A stretch of DNA of 64,000 nucleotides from Schoenoplectus triqueter (Eukaryota > Streptophyta > Magnoliopsida > Poales > Cyperaceae), in NCBI GenBank assembly GCA_964058805.1, contig CAXKVV010002148.1:1-64000 (forward strand). The letters run 5' to 3'. The stretch's first letter is position 1; each line of letters starts with the position of its first letter. The notes below the pieces were generated by a model, which saw only the letters and a program-made list of their open reading frames with translations, did not search any database and had not been told where the DNA came from. Shown here in pieces: positions 30,844-43,536 of the stretch. A program made the position numbers and the translations under genes.

Positions 30844-32054
30844 GATACTAATTTTTCATAAAACATAAGTAAGATATATTAGAAACTGTTGTTCAAACGA
30901 GTCGTTTAAGATTTTTAACATTTTTGCCTCATGCTACACATAATTTCATGAAAATTAATATAATTACTTCTAACTATGCCTATTAGAAGATTATCCAATT
31001 AACACATCGATATTAACGTTCAACGACACTAATTTTGTGCAAAAATTATGTAAGATGCATTAAAAAGCTGTTTAATGAAGTTGTTTGACTTTTGTTTTGA
31101 ATTTTTGGTTGAATAAATACTAAAAATTTCCTGTAAATTAATAAATTTACTCCTAATTGTGCCTATTTTAAGATTGTCTAATTAACACTTCGATATTAAT
31201 ATCCTACGGGACTAATTTTTCATAAAACATAAGTAAGATACATTACAAACTGCTATTTAACCAAGTTGTTTAAGATTTACAACATTCATTGACCATTACT
31301 ACTTATAATTTCATGAAAATTAATATAATTATTCCTAATTATATCTGTTAGTAGATTATCCAATTAAAATTTTGATATGAATATTCTACGCCACACTAAT
31401 TTTGCACAAAACATAAGTAAGATGCATTAAAAATAACCGTTTAAATATGTTGTAGCTTTTAAAATATTTTATCCACATAACTGCATATAATTTCTTGCAA
31501 ATTCATACAATTACTCCTAATTATGCATATTATGATACTATCGAATTAAAATATCGATATGAATATTCTATGACACTAATTTTGCACAAAACATAAGTAA
31601 GATGCATTAAAAACTGTTATTTAAACAAGTTGTTTGACTTTTTAAAATCTTTGGCCGCATAAATACACATAATTTAGTAAAAATTAATGTGATTACTCTT
31701 AATTATGCCTATTGTAATATTATCCAATTAACACTTCGATATGAATATCCTACGACACTAATTTTTCGTAAAACATAAGTAAAATACATTAGAAACTACT
31801 GTTTAAATAAGTTATTTTAGTAATTCAATATTTTTGGCCGCATTACTATAAATAATTTCGTGCAAATTAATATAATCACTCCTAATTATTACTATTATAA
31901 GATTTTCCAATTAAAATTTTGATATGAACATTCTATGATGCTAATTTTGCACAAAACATAAGGAATATGTGTTTAAAACTGCTGTTTAAGCAAGTTGTTT
32001 GAGATTTTTAAAATTTTTGGCCGCCTAGCTACTCATAATTTCATGAAAATTAAT

Positions 32055-35000
32055 ATTTTCGTTCCCGGACATGTTTTGGGAGGTGGGGGGGTGCGCCCGG
32101 TTCCGTTTTCATGTTTTGCGTCCCAAACACATTTTCGACGGTACCGAGGGCGTCGGGTCCTGTTTTCATGTTTTGGACGCCCGGACTCGTTTTCGGCGGA
32201 ATCGAGGGTGTCGGGTCCCGTTTTCATGTTTTGCGTCCCGACTCGTTTTCAACGGTGCGAAGGGTTCCGGGTCCCGTTTTCATGTTTTACGATCCCGGGC
32301 ACATTTTCGACAGTACGGAGGGCGTCGGGTCTCGATTTCATGTATTGCGCAACCAGACTCATTTTCGGCGGTACCGAGGGCGTCGGGTCCCGTTTTCATA
32401 TTTTGTGCTCCGAACTCGTTTGCGGCGGTACCGAGGGAGTCAGGTCCAGTTTTCATGTTTTGTGCACCCGAAATCGTTTTCGGCGGTACCGAGGGCTTCC
32501 GATCCCGTTTTCATGTTTTTCGCTCTCGGACATGTTTTCAGCGATACCGAGGGCGTCGCGTCCCATTTTCATGCTTTCCACGCCCAGATTAGTTTTCGGC
32601 GGAACGGATGGCATCGGGCCCCGCTTTCATATTTTGCGCTCCCGGACTCATTTTCGGTCGTACCGCGGGCGTCCGATCCCATTTTTATGTTTTTTCGTTC
32701 CCGGACAAATTTTGGGAGGTGCGGGGGGCGACCGGTTCCGTTTTCATATTTTGCGCTCCCGAACACGTTTTCAGTGGTACCGAGGGCATCAGGTCTCGTT
32801 TTCATGTTTTGGACGCCCTGACGCGTTTTCAGCGGAACCGAGGGCATGGGATCCTGTTTTCATGTTTTGCATTCCCGACTCATTTTCAGCGGTACGAAGG
32901 GTTCCGGGTCCCGTTTTCATGTTTTGCGATCCCGGGCACGTTTTCGGCGGTACGGAGGGCGTCGAGTCTCGATTACATGTATTACGCAACAAGACTCATT
33001 TTCGGCGATATCGAGGGAGTCGGGTCCAGTTTTCATGTTTTGCGTACCCGGAATCATTTTCAGCGGTACCGAGGGCGTCCGATCACGTTTTCATGTTTTC
33101 CGCTCCCAGACATGTTTTTGGGGGTGCGGAGGGCGTCGGGTCCGATTTTCATGTTTTGTGCGCTTGGACTCATTTTCGGCGGTACCGAGGGTACTGGGTC
33201 CCGTTTTTATGTTTTGCACAACCGGCGTCGTTTCCCGTGGTACCGAGGGCATCGGGTCCCGTTATCATGTTTTCCGCTCTCGGACTCATTTTCGGCGGTA
33301 CCGAGGGCGTCAGGTCTAATTTTCTTTTTTTGCGCTCTAGAACTCGTTTTCAGCGGTACCGAGGGCGTCGGGTACAATTTTCATGTTTTGCGCTTTTGGA
33401 CTCATTTTCGACGGTACCGAGGGCGTCGGGTCTCGTTTCCCTATTTTGCGCGCCCGGACTCATTTTTGGCGGCACCGAGGGGATCAGATCCCGTTATCAT
33501 GTTTTACACTCCCGGACTCGTTTTCGGCGGTACCGAGGGCGTCAGATCCCATTCTAACACGGAGTCGTTTCCCGCGGTACCAAGGGCGCCATATTCAATT
33601 TTCTTTTTTTGCGCTCAAGGACTCATTTTCAGCGGTACCGAGGGCATCGGGTCCAGTTTTCATGTTTTGCGCTCCCGGACACGTTTTCGGCGGAATGAGG
33701 GTGTCTGGTCCCATTTTCATGTTTTACGTTCCCGATTAGTTTTCGGCGGTACGAAGGGTTCCGGGTCTCGTTTTCATATTTTGCGATCCCGGGCACGTTC
33801 TCGGTGGTACGGAGGGCGTCGAGTCTCGATTTCATGTATCGCGCAACCAGACTCATTTTAGGCGGTTCCGAGGGCGTCGGGTCCCGTTGTCATATTTTGT
33901 GCTCTGAACTCGTTTGCGGCAGTACCGAGGGAGTCGGGTCCAATTTTCATGTTTTGCGCACCCGGAATCATTTTCGGCGGTACCGAGGGCGTCCGATACC
34001 GTTTTCATGTTTTCCGTTGTCGGACATGTTTTTGGTCGTGCGGAGGGCGTAAGATCCTATTTTCATGTTTTGTGCGCCTAGACTCGTTTTCGGCGGTACC
34101 GAGGGTGCTGGGTCCTGTTTTTATGATTTGCGCAACCGACGTCGTTTCCCGCAGTACCGAGGGCGTCGGGTCCCGTTATCATGTTTTGCGCGCCCGAACT
34201 CATTTTTGGCGGTACCGAGGGCATCAGGTCCCGTTATCATGTTTTGCGCGTCCAAACTCATTTTCGGCGGTACTGAGGACATCGGGTCCCGTTTTCATGT
34301 TTTGCGCTCCCGGACACGTTTTCGGCAGTTACGAGGGCGTTAGGTCCTATTTTCATATTTTGCGCTCCCGGACTCGTTTTCAGCCGTACCGAGGGCATAT
34401 GTTCCCGTTTTCATGTTTTGCGCTCTGTACTCGTTTCTAGCTGTACCAAGGGCGTCGGGTCCCATTTTCATATTTTGTGCTCCCGGACTCGTTTTCGGCG
34501 GTACAGAGGGTGCTAGGTCTCATTTACATGTTTTGCGCTCCCAGAGTCGTTTCCCGCGGTACCGAGGGCGTCGGGTCACATTTTCATGTTTTGCGCTCCC
34601 GAACTCATTCTCGGCGGTACTGAGGGCGTCGGGTCTCGTTTTCATATTTTTCATTACCGGACTCGTTTTCGGCGGTGCCGAGTGCGTCGAGTCCCATTAT
34701 CATGTTTTGCCGGCTCAGACTCGTTTTCGGCGGTACCGAGGCCGTCTGATCCCGATTTCATGTCTCCCGTTCCCGGACATGTTTTCGGAGGTGCGGAGGG
34801 CGTCCGGTCCCGATCTCGGCGGTACCGAGGGTATCGGGTCCCGTTTTCGTGTTTTGCGCTCCCGTGCACGTTTTTGGCGGTACCGAGGGCGTTAGGTCTC
34901 ATTTTCATATTTTGCGCTCCAAGACTCGTTTGCGGCGGTACCGAGGGTGTTGGGTACCGTTTTCATGTTTTGCGTGCCCGGACTCATTTCTGGCGGTACC

Positions 35001-38000
35001 GATTGCGTCGGTTCCCGATTTCATGTTTTGCGCATCCGGACTCATTTTCGGCGGTACCGAGGGCGTCGGGGTCGGTTTTCATATTTTGCCCTCCCGAACT
35101 CGTTTTCGGTGGTACCAAGGGCGTCGGGTCCCGTTTTCATGTTTTACGCTTCCAGACTCGTTTTCGGAGGTGCCAAGGGCGCCGGGTCCCGTTTTCATGT
35201 TTTGCGCACCCGGAATCGTTTTTGGCGGTACCGAGGGCGTTTGATCCTATTTTAATGTTTTCCGATCCCGGACACGTTTTCAACGATACCGATGGCGTCG
35301 CGTCCCGTTTTCATGCTTTGCACGCCCGGATTAGTTTTTGGCGGAACTGAGGGCGACGATAACCGTTTTCAGTTTTTGTGTTCCCGAACTCATTTTTCGG
35401 CGGTACGGAGGGTGTTGGGCCTCGATTTCATATTTTGCGCTCCTGGACTCATTTTCGGTGGTGCCGCTAGCGTCGGGTCCCGTTTTCATGTTTTATGCGC
35501 TGAAAACTCATTTTCGGTGATATCGGGGCATCGAGTCCCTTTTTCATATTATGCGCTCCCGGACTTATTTTCGGCGGTGCCGAGGACTTCAGGTCCCATT
35601 TTCATGTTTTGCGCCCCCGAACTCATTTTCGGTGGACCCGAGGGTGTCGGGTCCTATTTTCATATTTTGCGCTCCCGAACACGTTTTCGGCGATACCGAG
35701 TTCGTCGGGTCCCGTTTTCATGTTTTCCATTCCCGAAAATGTTTTAGGCGGTGCGAAGGGCGTCGGGTCTCGTTTTCATGTTTTGCGCTCCCGGACACGT
35801 TTTCGGCAATATCGAGGGCGTCGAGTCCCGTTTTCATGTTTTGCACGCTAGGACCTATTTTCGGCGGAACCGAGGGCGACGGGTCCCGGTTTCATATTTT
35901 GCACAACCGAACTCGTTTTGGCGGAATCGAGGGCGTCGGGTCCCGTTTTTATATTTTGCGCTCCTTGGCACGTTTTCGGCGGTACTGAGGGCGTCGGGTC
36001 TCGAATTCATGTTTTGGGCAACCAGACTCATTTTCGACGGTACCCGCGGTGTCGGTTCTCATTTTCATGTTTTGCGCGCGCTGACTTTTTTCGATGGTAC
36101 TGAAGGCGTCGGGTCCCGTTTTCATATTTTGCGCTCACGGACTCATTTTCGGCGGTACCGAGGGCGTTAGTTCCCATTTTCATGTTTTGCTCGCTCGGAC
36201 TCGTTTTCGGCGGTACAGAGGGCGTCGGGTCCCGTTTTCATGTCTTGCACTCCCTTACTCGTTTTCGGCGGTACCGAGGGCGTCAGGTCCCGTTTTCATG
36301 TTTTGCGCGCCCGGACTTATTTTCGGTGGTACCGAGGGCGTCGGGTTCTCATTTTCAAATTTTGCGCTCCCGGACTCATTTTCGGCGGTACTGAGGGCGT
36401 CCGATCCCGTTTTCATATTTTTCGCTCCCGGACATGTTTTGGCGATGCGGAGGGCGTCGGGTTCTGTTTTCATGTTTTGTGCGTGGACTCATTTCCAGCG
36501 GTACCGAGGGCGTCGGTTCCCATTTTTATGTTTTGCGCGGGGACTCGTTTCCAGCATTATCGAGGGTGTCGGTTCTCATTTTCATGTTTTGCTTGCCTGG
36601 ACTCGTTTTCGCTGGTATCAAGGGCATCGAGCCCGGTTTATATGTTTTGCACGCCCTGACTCATTTTTCGACGGTACCGAGGGTGTCGAGCTCCGTTTTC
36701 ATCCCCCGCGCTCCCGGACTCGTTTTCGGCGGTACCGAGGGTGTCGGGTCCCGTTTTCCATTTTTTGCGCGCCCGGACACGTTTTTCTGCAGTATCGTGG
36801 GCGTAAGATCCCATTTTCATATTTTGCGCTCCCAGACTCGTTTTCGGCGGCACCGAGGGCGTCAGGTCCCATTTTCATGTTTTGCGCACTAAAACTTATT
36901 TTCGGCGGTATTGTGGGCGTCATGTCTCGTTTTCATGTTTTGCGCTCTCGGACTCATTTTCTGCGGTACCGAGGGCGTCCGATCCTATTTTTATGTTTTC
37001 CGCTCCCTGACATGTTTTTGGCGGTATGGAGAGCGTCGGGTTCTATTTTCATGTTTTGCGCGTCCGAACTCGTTTTCATCGGAACCGATGGTTTTGTGTC
37101 CCGTTTTCATGTTTTGCCCTCACATAGTCGTTTCCCGCGGTACCGAGGGCGTCGGGACCCGTTTTCATGTTTTGCGCTCCCTGACGCATTTTCTGCGGTT
37201 CCAAGGGCGTCGGGTCCTGTTTCCATGTTTTGCACTCCCGGACACGTTTACTGCGACACCAAGGGCGTATGGTCACGTTTTCATGTTTTGATCTCACGTA
37301 CTCGATTTCGACGGTACGGAGGGTGCCGGTCTCGTTTTGATGTTTTGCGCTCCCGGACTCGTTTTTCGGCGGTACCGAGGGCATCGAGTCCCGTGTTCAT
37401 GTTTTGCGATCCCGCGTACATTTTCGACGGTACCAAGGGCGTCGGGTACCGTTTCCATGTTTGGATTGCCCGGACTCATTTTCGGCGGTACCAATGGTGT
37501 TTGGTCCCGTTTTTGATGTTTTGCGTTCCCGGACTCGTTTTCAGCGGTGCCGAGTGCGTCAGGTCCCGTTTTCAAGTTTTGCGCGCACAGAATCATTTTC
37601 GATGGTACCGAGGGCGTCCAATCCTCTTTCCATGTTTTCCGCTCCCGAACATGTTTTTGGCGGTGCGGAGGGCGTCGTTTTATGTTTTCATGTTTTGCGT
37701 GCCAGGACTCGTTTTCGGCGGAACCGAGGGTGCCGAGTCCCGTTTTCATGTTTTGCGCTCACGGAGTCGTTTCCCGCGGTACCGAGGGCGTCGGGTCCCG
37801 TTTTCATGTTTTGCGATCCCGGACACATTTTCGGACTCCCGAGAGCGTCGGGTCCCGTTTTCATGTTTTGCGCCCCCGGACACGTTTTCGGCGATACCGA
37901 GGGCGTATGGTCAAGTTTTCATGTTTTGATCTCACAGACTCGTTTTCAACGGTACGGAGGGTGCCGAATATCATTTTGATGTTTCACGTGTCCGAAATCA

Positions 38001-41000
38001 TTTTCGGCGGTACCGAGGGAATCGGGTCTCGTGTTCATGTTTTGCGATCCCGGGCACATTTTCGGCGGTACGTAGGGCGTCGGGTCCCGATTTCATGTTT
38101 TGCGCAACCGGACTTGTTTTTGGCATTACCGAGGGCGTCAGGTCCTGTTTTCTTCTTTTGCGCTGCCGGACACGTTTTCGTTGGTGCCAAGGGCGTCTGG
38201 TCCAGTTTTCATGTTTTGCATGCCCAGAATTGTTTTCGGCTGAACAGAGGGCGTCAGCTCCCGTTTTCATGTTTTACGATCCCGGACTCATTTCTCGCGG
38301 TACCGTGGGTGTCGGGTCACGTTTTCATGTTTTGATCTCCCTAACTCATTTTCGGCGGTACCGAGGGCATCAGGTCATGTTTTCATGTTTTGCGCTCCCG
38401 AGCACGTTTTCGGTGGAACGGAGGGCGTCGGGTCTCGATTTCATGCTTTGCGCAACCGGACTAGTTTCCGACGGTACCGAGGGCGTCGGTTCCCGTTTTC
38501 ATGTCTTGCGCGCCCGGACTCGATTCCGGCGGTACTGAGGGCGTTAGGTCATGTTTTCATGTTTTGCGCTCCCGGACTCATTTTAGGCGTTGCCGAGTGC
38601 GTCCGGTCCTGTTTTCATGTTTTGCAAGCTCGGACTACTTTTCGGCGGTACCGAGGGCGTCGGGTCCTGTTTTCATATTTTGCTCTCCCGCATTCGTTTC
38701 CTGCGATACCGAGGGCGTCGAGTCTCGTTTTAATGTTTTTTGCTTCTGCACTAGTTTTCGGCGGTACCGAGGGCGTTGAGTCCCGTTCTCATATTTTTCG
38801 TTCCCGAACATGTTTTGGGCAGTGCGGAGGGCGTCGGGTCCCGTTTTCATGTTTTGCGCTCCCGGACATGTTTTCGGAGGTACCGAAGGCGTCGGGTCCC
38901 GTTTTCATTTTTTACACGCCCGGACTCATTTTCGGCTGAACCGAGGGCGTCAGCTTCTATTTTTTTGTTTTGCGTTATCGGACTAGTTTTTAGAGGTACG
39001 GATGGTTCTGGGTCTCGTTTTCATGTTTTGCGGTCTCGGACTCGTTTTCAGCGGTACCGATGGCATCAGGTCCCATTTTTATGTTTTGCGCTCTCGAGCA
39101 CGTTTTCGGCGGTACAGAGGGCGTCTGGTCTCGATTTCATTTTTTGCACAACCTTACTTGTTTTTGGCATTACCGAGTGCGTTGACTCTCGATTTCATGT
39201 TTTGCGCGCCCGAACTCGTTTTCAACGGTATCGAGGGCGTCGGGTCATGTTTTCATGTTTTGCGCTCCCGAGCACGTTTTTGACGGTACCAAGGGCGTCG
39301 GGTCCCGTTTTCATGTTTTGCAAGCCCAGACTTATTTTCGGCGGAACCGAGGGCGTCGGCTTCCGTTTTCATGTTTGGCGTTCTCAGACACATTTCTCGC
39401 GGTACCGTGGGCGTCGGGTTACGTTTTCATGTTTTGATCTCCCGGACTCATTTTCGGCAGTACCGAGGGCATCAGGTCCCGTTTTCATGTTTTGCGCTCC
39501 TAGGTACGTTTTCATAGGTACCAAGGGTGTCGGGTCTCGTTTTCATATTTTCCGCTCCCGGACTCATTTTCGGCTCTACCGAGGGTATTGAGTCCCGTTT
39601 TCATCTTTTGTGCTCCCGGACACGTTTTCGGCTGTACCGAGGGTGTCGGGTCCCGTCTTCATATTTTGCGCCCCCATACTCGTTTGCGGCGGTACCGAGG
39701 GTGTCGGGTCCCGTCTTCATATTTTGCGTGCCCGGACTCATTTTCGGCGGTACCGATTGCGTCGGTTCCTGTTTTCATGTTTTGCGCATCCGGACTAGTT
39801 TTCGGCAGTACCGAGGGCGTCGGGTCCAGTTTTCATATTTGCGCTCCCGAACTCGTTTTCGGCGGTACCAAAGGCGTCATGTCCCGTTTTCATGTTTTGC
39901 GCGCCCGGACTCATTTTCAGCTGTACAATGGGCGTCGGGTCCTGTATTCATATTTTGCGCTCCCAGACTTGTTTTTCAGCGGTACCGAGGGCGTCGGGCC
40001 TCGTTTTCATATTTTGCGCTCCCGGACTCAATTTCGACGGTACTGAGGGTATCGAGTCGTGTTTTTATTTTTTGCGCGCCCGGACACGTTTTCAGCGGTA
40101 CCGAGGGCGTCAGGTCCCATTTTCATATTTGGCACTCCCTTACTCATTTTCGACGGTACCGAGGGCGTCAGGTCTCGTTTTCATGTTTTGCGCACCCAGA
40201 CTCATTTTCGGTGGTATCGAGAGCGTCGGGTCTCGTTTTCATATTTTGTGCTCTCGGACTCATTTTTGGCGGTATCGAGGGCGTCAGGTCCCGTTTTCAT
40301 ATTTTGCGGCGGTACCGAGGGTGTCGGGTCTCGTTTTCATGTTTTGCGCTCCCGGACTCATTTTCAGCGGTGCCGAGTGCGTCGGGTCCCGTTTTCAAGT
40401 TTTGCATGCTCGGAATCATTTTCGACGGTACTGAGGGCGTCCGATCCCGTTTTCATATTTTCCGCTCCCGGACATGTTTTTGGAGGTGCGGAGGGCGTCG
40501 GGTTTGATTTTCATGTTTTGCAAGCCCGGACTCATTTTTGGCAAAATCGAGGGTGTCGGGTCTCATTTTCATGTTTTGCGCTCACAGAGTCGTTTCCCGC
40601 GGTACCGAGGGCGTCAGGACCCGTTTTCTTTTTTGCGTTATCGGACTCATTTTCGGCGGTACCGAGGGCGTCAGGTCCTATTTTCATGTTTTGCGCTCCC
40701 GGACGCATTTTCGGCGGTCCTGAGAGCGTCGGGTCCCGTTTCCATGTTTTGCACTCCCGGACACATTTTCGGCGATACCGAGGGCGTATGGTCACGTTTT
40801 CATGTTTAGATCTCACATACTCGTTTTTGACTTTACGTAGGGTGCCGGTCTCGTTTTGATGCTTTGCGCGCTCGGACTTATTTTCGGCGGTTCTGAGGGC
40901 ATCGGGTCCTGTGTTCATGTTTTGCGATCCCGGGCACGTTTTCGGCGGTACGTAGGGCGTCGGGTCTCGATTTCATGTTTTGCAAAACCAGACTCATTTT

Positions 41001-42437
41001 CGGCGGTACGTAGGGCGTCGGGTCTCGATTTCATGTTTTGCAAAACCAGACTCATTTTCGGCGGTATCGAGGGCGTCGGTTCCCGTTTCCATGTTTTGCG
41101 CACCCGGACTTATTTTCGGCGGTACCGAGGGCGTTGGGTCCCGTTTCATATTTTGCACTGCCGGACTCATTTTCAACTGTACCGAGGGCGTCCGGACCCG
41201 TTTTCATGTTTTGGCGTCCGGACTCATTTCCGGCGGTACCGAGGGCGTCGGTTCCCGTTTTCATGTTTTGCGCGCCCGGACTCGTTTTCAACGGTGCCGA
41301 GTGCGTCGGGTCCCTTTTTTAAGTTTTGCGCGCTCAGAATCATTTTCGGTAGTACCGAGGGCGTCTGATCCCGAACATGTTTTTGGCTGTGCGGAGGGCG
41401 TCGTGTTCTGTTTTCATGTTTTGCGCGCCCGGACTCATTTTTGGCGAAACCGAGGGTGCCGGGTCCCGTTTTCATGTTTTTGCGCTCACGGAGTCGTTTC
41501 CCGTGGTACCGAGGGCGTCGGGTCCCGTTTTTATGTTTTGCGCTCCCGGACGCATTTTCGGCGGTCCCGAGGGCGTTGGGTCCCGTCTACTTGTTTTGCG
41601 CTCCCGGACACGTTTTCGACGATACCAAGGGCATATGGTCACGTTTTCATGTTTTGATCTTACGAACTCGTTTTCGACGCGTACGGAGGGTGCCGGGTCT
41701 CGTTTTGATGTTTTGCACGCCCGGACTCGTTTTTGGCGGTATTGAGGGCATCGGGTCCCGTGTTCATGTTTTGTGATCTCGGGCACATTTTCGGCGGTAC
41801 GTAGGGCATTGGGTCTCGATTTCATGTTTTGCACAACCAGACTCATTTTCGGCGATACCGAGGGCATCAAGTCCCATTTTCTTTTTTTGCGCGGCCGGAC
41901 TCGATTCCGGCGGTACTGAGGGCTTCGGTTCCCATTTTCATGTTTTGCGCGCCCGGACTTGTTTTCGGCGGTACCGAGGGCGTCATGTCTCGTTTTCATA
42001 TTTTGTTCTTCCGGACTCATTTTCAGCAATATCGAGGGCGTCGGGACCCGTTTTCATGTTTTGACGCTCGAACTCGTTTCCAGCAGTACCGAGGGCGTCA
42101 GTTCCCTTTTTCATGTTTTGCGCGTCGGACTCTTTTTGGCGATACAGAGGGCGTTGGGTCCTGTTTTCATATTTTGCGCTCCCGGACTCGTTTTTGGCTG
42201 TACCAAGGGCGTCCGGTACCGTTTTCATGTTTAGAGCTTCCAAAGTCATTTTCGGCGGTACCTAGGACGTCAGGTCTCATTTTCACATTTTGCGATCCCG
42301 GACTTGTTTTCGGCACTCCCGGACTTATTTTTGGCGGTACCGAGGGTGCCGGGTCCCGTTTACATATTTTGCGCTCCCGTAGTCATTTCCCGCGGTACCG
42401 AGGGCGTCGGGTCCCGTTTTCATGTCTCGTGCTCCCG
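32055..42437 (+). repeat. satA: 58-bp GC-rich tandem satellite, right block (about 179 copies)
   Basis: Head-to-tail units follow the pattern ttttcatgttttgcgctc, then ccggactcgttttcggcgg, then taccgagggcgtcggg; unit starts near 32163, 32221 and 32335 show the 58-bp period. Most units contain GGTACC (KpnI). Variant units such as 'gatcccgggcac' followed by 'gcgcaacc' recur together near 32290, 32930, 33787, 38045, 40928 and 41775, which suggests loose higher-order organisation. The block starts abruptly at the satB junction (32050-32057) and ends near 42437 at hAT-like sequence. Frames of up to about 600 codons cross it on the plus strand. They are artefacts: the repeat rarely contains stops, and 58 bp shifts phase at each unit, so the translation cycles every 58 codons. 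Confidence 0.96.
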
Positions 42438-42585
42438 GATTTGTACATGTTGGCAGGTTTCAGCGGGACGGGTCAATGGATTTTCACGGGACAAATTAGG
42501 ATGGGTTCATTTTGGGGGGTTTGACAGTGACCCGTCCTAAATCTGACTGGTCGGTAAGGCAGATCGGGTCGGGAACGGGAAAAAT
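42438..42585. mobile_element. hAT-like GC-rich terminal region
   Basis: Directly after satA come 'catgttggcaggtttcagcg' and runs such as 'gggacgggtcaatgg', 'gtgacccgtcc' and 'cagatcgggtcgggaacggg'. Plant hAT elements commonly have GC-rich subterminal repeats of this GGGTCGGG/CCCGTCC kind next to an imperfect 'agggatggcaa' terminal repeat. Given the minus-strand hAT transposase remnant at 43237-43536, this would be the 3' end of that element. The terminal repeat is degenerate and no target-site duplication was established. Confidence 0.45.
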
Positions 42586-43236
42586 TCAAAAACAACCAAA
42601 TAAAATCTAAATAAATTCTCAAAAATTCTGAAAATTTTATGTTGTTGTCATAAATTCTCAACCAAATAACTATTTATGTTGTTGATAAAAAATTTTATTT
42701 TGATTTTTTTATCATTTTTTTTTCAAAATTCAAAAGTAATAAAAACATTCAAATAAATTCACAAAAATTGCAAAATTCCGAAAATAATTATTAAAAATAT
42801 AAAAATATATATAATCTTTTATATTCTTGACCAGAAATATTTTTTATGAATAAAAAAATTAAGTAAAAATTTAAATAAAATCTTTAATGAATTCGAATAA
42901 AATGATATAACTTAAAATAAATTGAGAAAAAAATTTAAAAATTACAAAAAATTAAAATAAATGAGTTAGAAATAAAGTTACCCTCCTCCTATATTTTAGG
43001 CTTGTGACCGACTATGTAAATACATAGGCGGAGTTCTAATTTTTTTTTGTTAGTAATGTATATTGAAAAAAATAAAAAAAACAATATAAATGTTAGAAAA
43101 ATATTAAAAATAGAAAAAATAAATAAAAAAGGTTTAGAAATTTCATCTAAAAGTTAGGGTTCTTATACCATAGATCATTTTTTAGAATATCATCCGAGTC
43201 TCCATCTGTTTCTGTTATAAATTCACACGATGATTG
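42586..43236. other. AT-rich non-coding stretch
   Basis: This is very A/T-rich, with many short A and T runs and 'aaaattcaaa'-like motifs. A small inverted motif, 'ctatgtaaatacatagg', lies near 43011. I see no credible coding sequence. It is probably the 3' non-coding part of the decayed hAT element. Confidence 0.6.
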
Positions 43237-43536
43237 TTATTCAACGGGTGCATGTTGATTACATTGTTCTGTATCAAACCAATTTTTCAAGCATATGAGT
43301 CATTCAAAAGTCTTTGCACCCAATCTGCTGTGTTTATCTGTTAGTATCCTGTTTGCTAAACTAAAATAGGATTCAGAAGGGACGGTTGACACAGACACGA
43401 CAAATATATCACGGGTCATCATGGCAAGAGTTGGATATGTAGTTTCATTCCTCTTCTAATAACCGAGGATACCAATGTCGTCGAGTTTCATACTTCCTAA
43501 ACAATAACAAACTAACTCATTTATGTTTGTTTACAT
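43237..43536 (-). pseudogene. hAT transposase C-terminal (dimerisation) domain remnant
   Basis: Minus-strand translation gives 'TTYPTLAMMTRDIFVVSVST', then 'VPSESYFSLANRILTDKHS', then 'LICLKNW'. This follows the hAT C-terminal dimerisation pattern: YP.L..MA.D...VPVSTV.SES.FS..GR.L and a final L..L..W. It normally lies at the end of the transposase and mediates oligomerisation. Two in-frame stops break it: TAG at 43458-43456, at the place of the usual tryptophan before the domain, and TGA at 43302-43300. Upstream coding sequence (the RNase H-like catalytic part) is not recognisable. It is therefore a dead relic. Confidence in the family is good; element borders are uncertain. Confidence 0.8.

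Larger units (their letters stand above)
986..32054 (+). repeat. satB: 31-kb array of a 183-bp AT-rich satellite with a 733-bp four-monomer higher-order repeat
   Basis: About 170 monomers lie in one orientation. Four monomer types alternate, told apart by the segments gatgcattaaaaactgc (a), aatacattagaaactac (b), gaatatgtgttactaact (c) and ggtatattagaaactgc (d). Type a starts at 9433, 10166, 10899 and 11631, and again at 12731, 13464, 14197, 14930 and 15663, so the a-b-c-d unit is 732-733 bp and each monomer 183-184 bp. The core (roughly 4.5-27.4 kb) is very homogeneous. The edges (986-2500 and 30.8-32.05 kb) are degenerate, as expected when homogenisation acts in the interior. A monomer near 180 bp with higher-order organisation is typical of plant centromeric or pericentromeric satellites. 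That assignment is inference. Short open frames inside are chance. Confidence 0.97.

Noticed and set aside
31995..33557. 520-codon open frame on the plus strand
   Set aside because: It begins in satB and runs through satA. The translation repeats every 58 codons because the DNA unit is 58 bp. No gene signals.
36094..37929. 611-codon open frame with repeated FMFCAPGLVFGGTEGVGSRF-like units
   Set aside because: Satellite-derived, as above. Similar frames are open on both strands and in other phases.
32055..42437. Possible CRISPR-like array (regular direct repeats)
   Set aside because: There are no unique spacers; the units are contiguous 58-bp copies in a plant nuclear genome.
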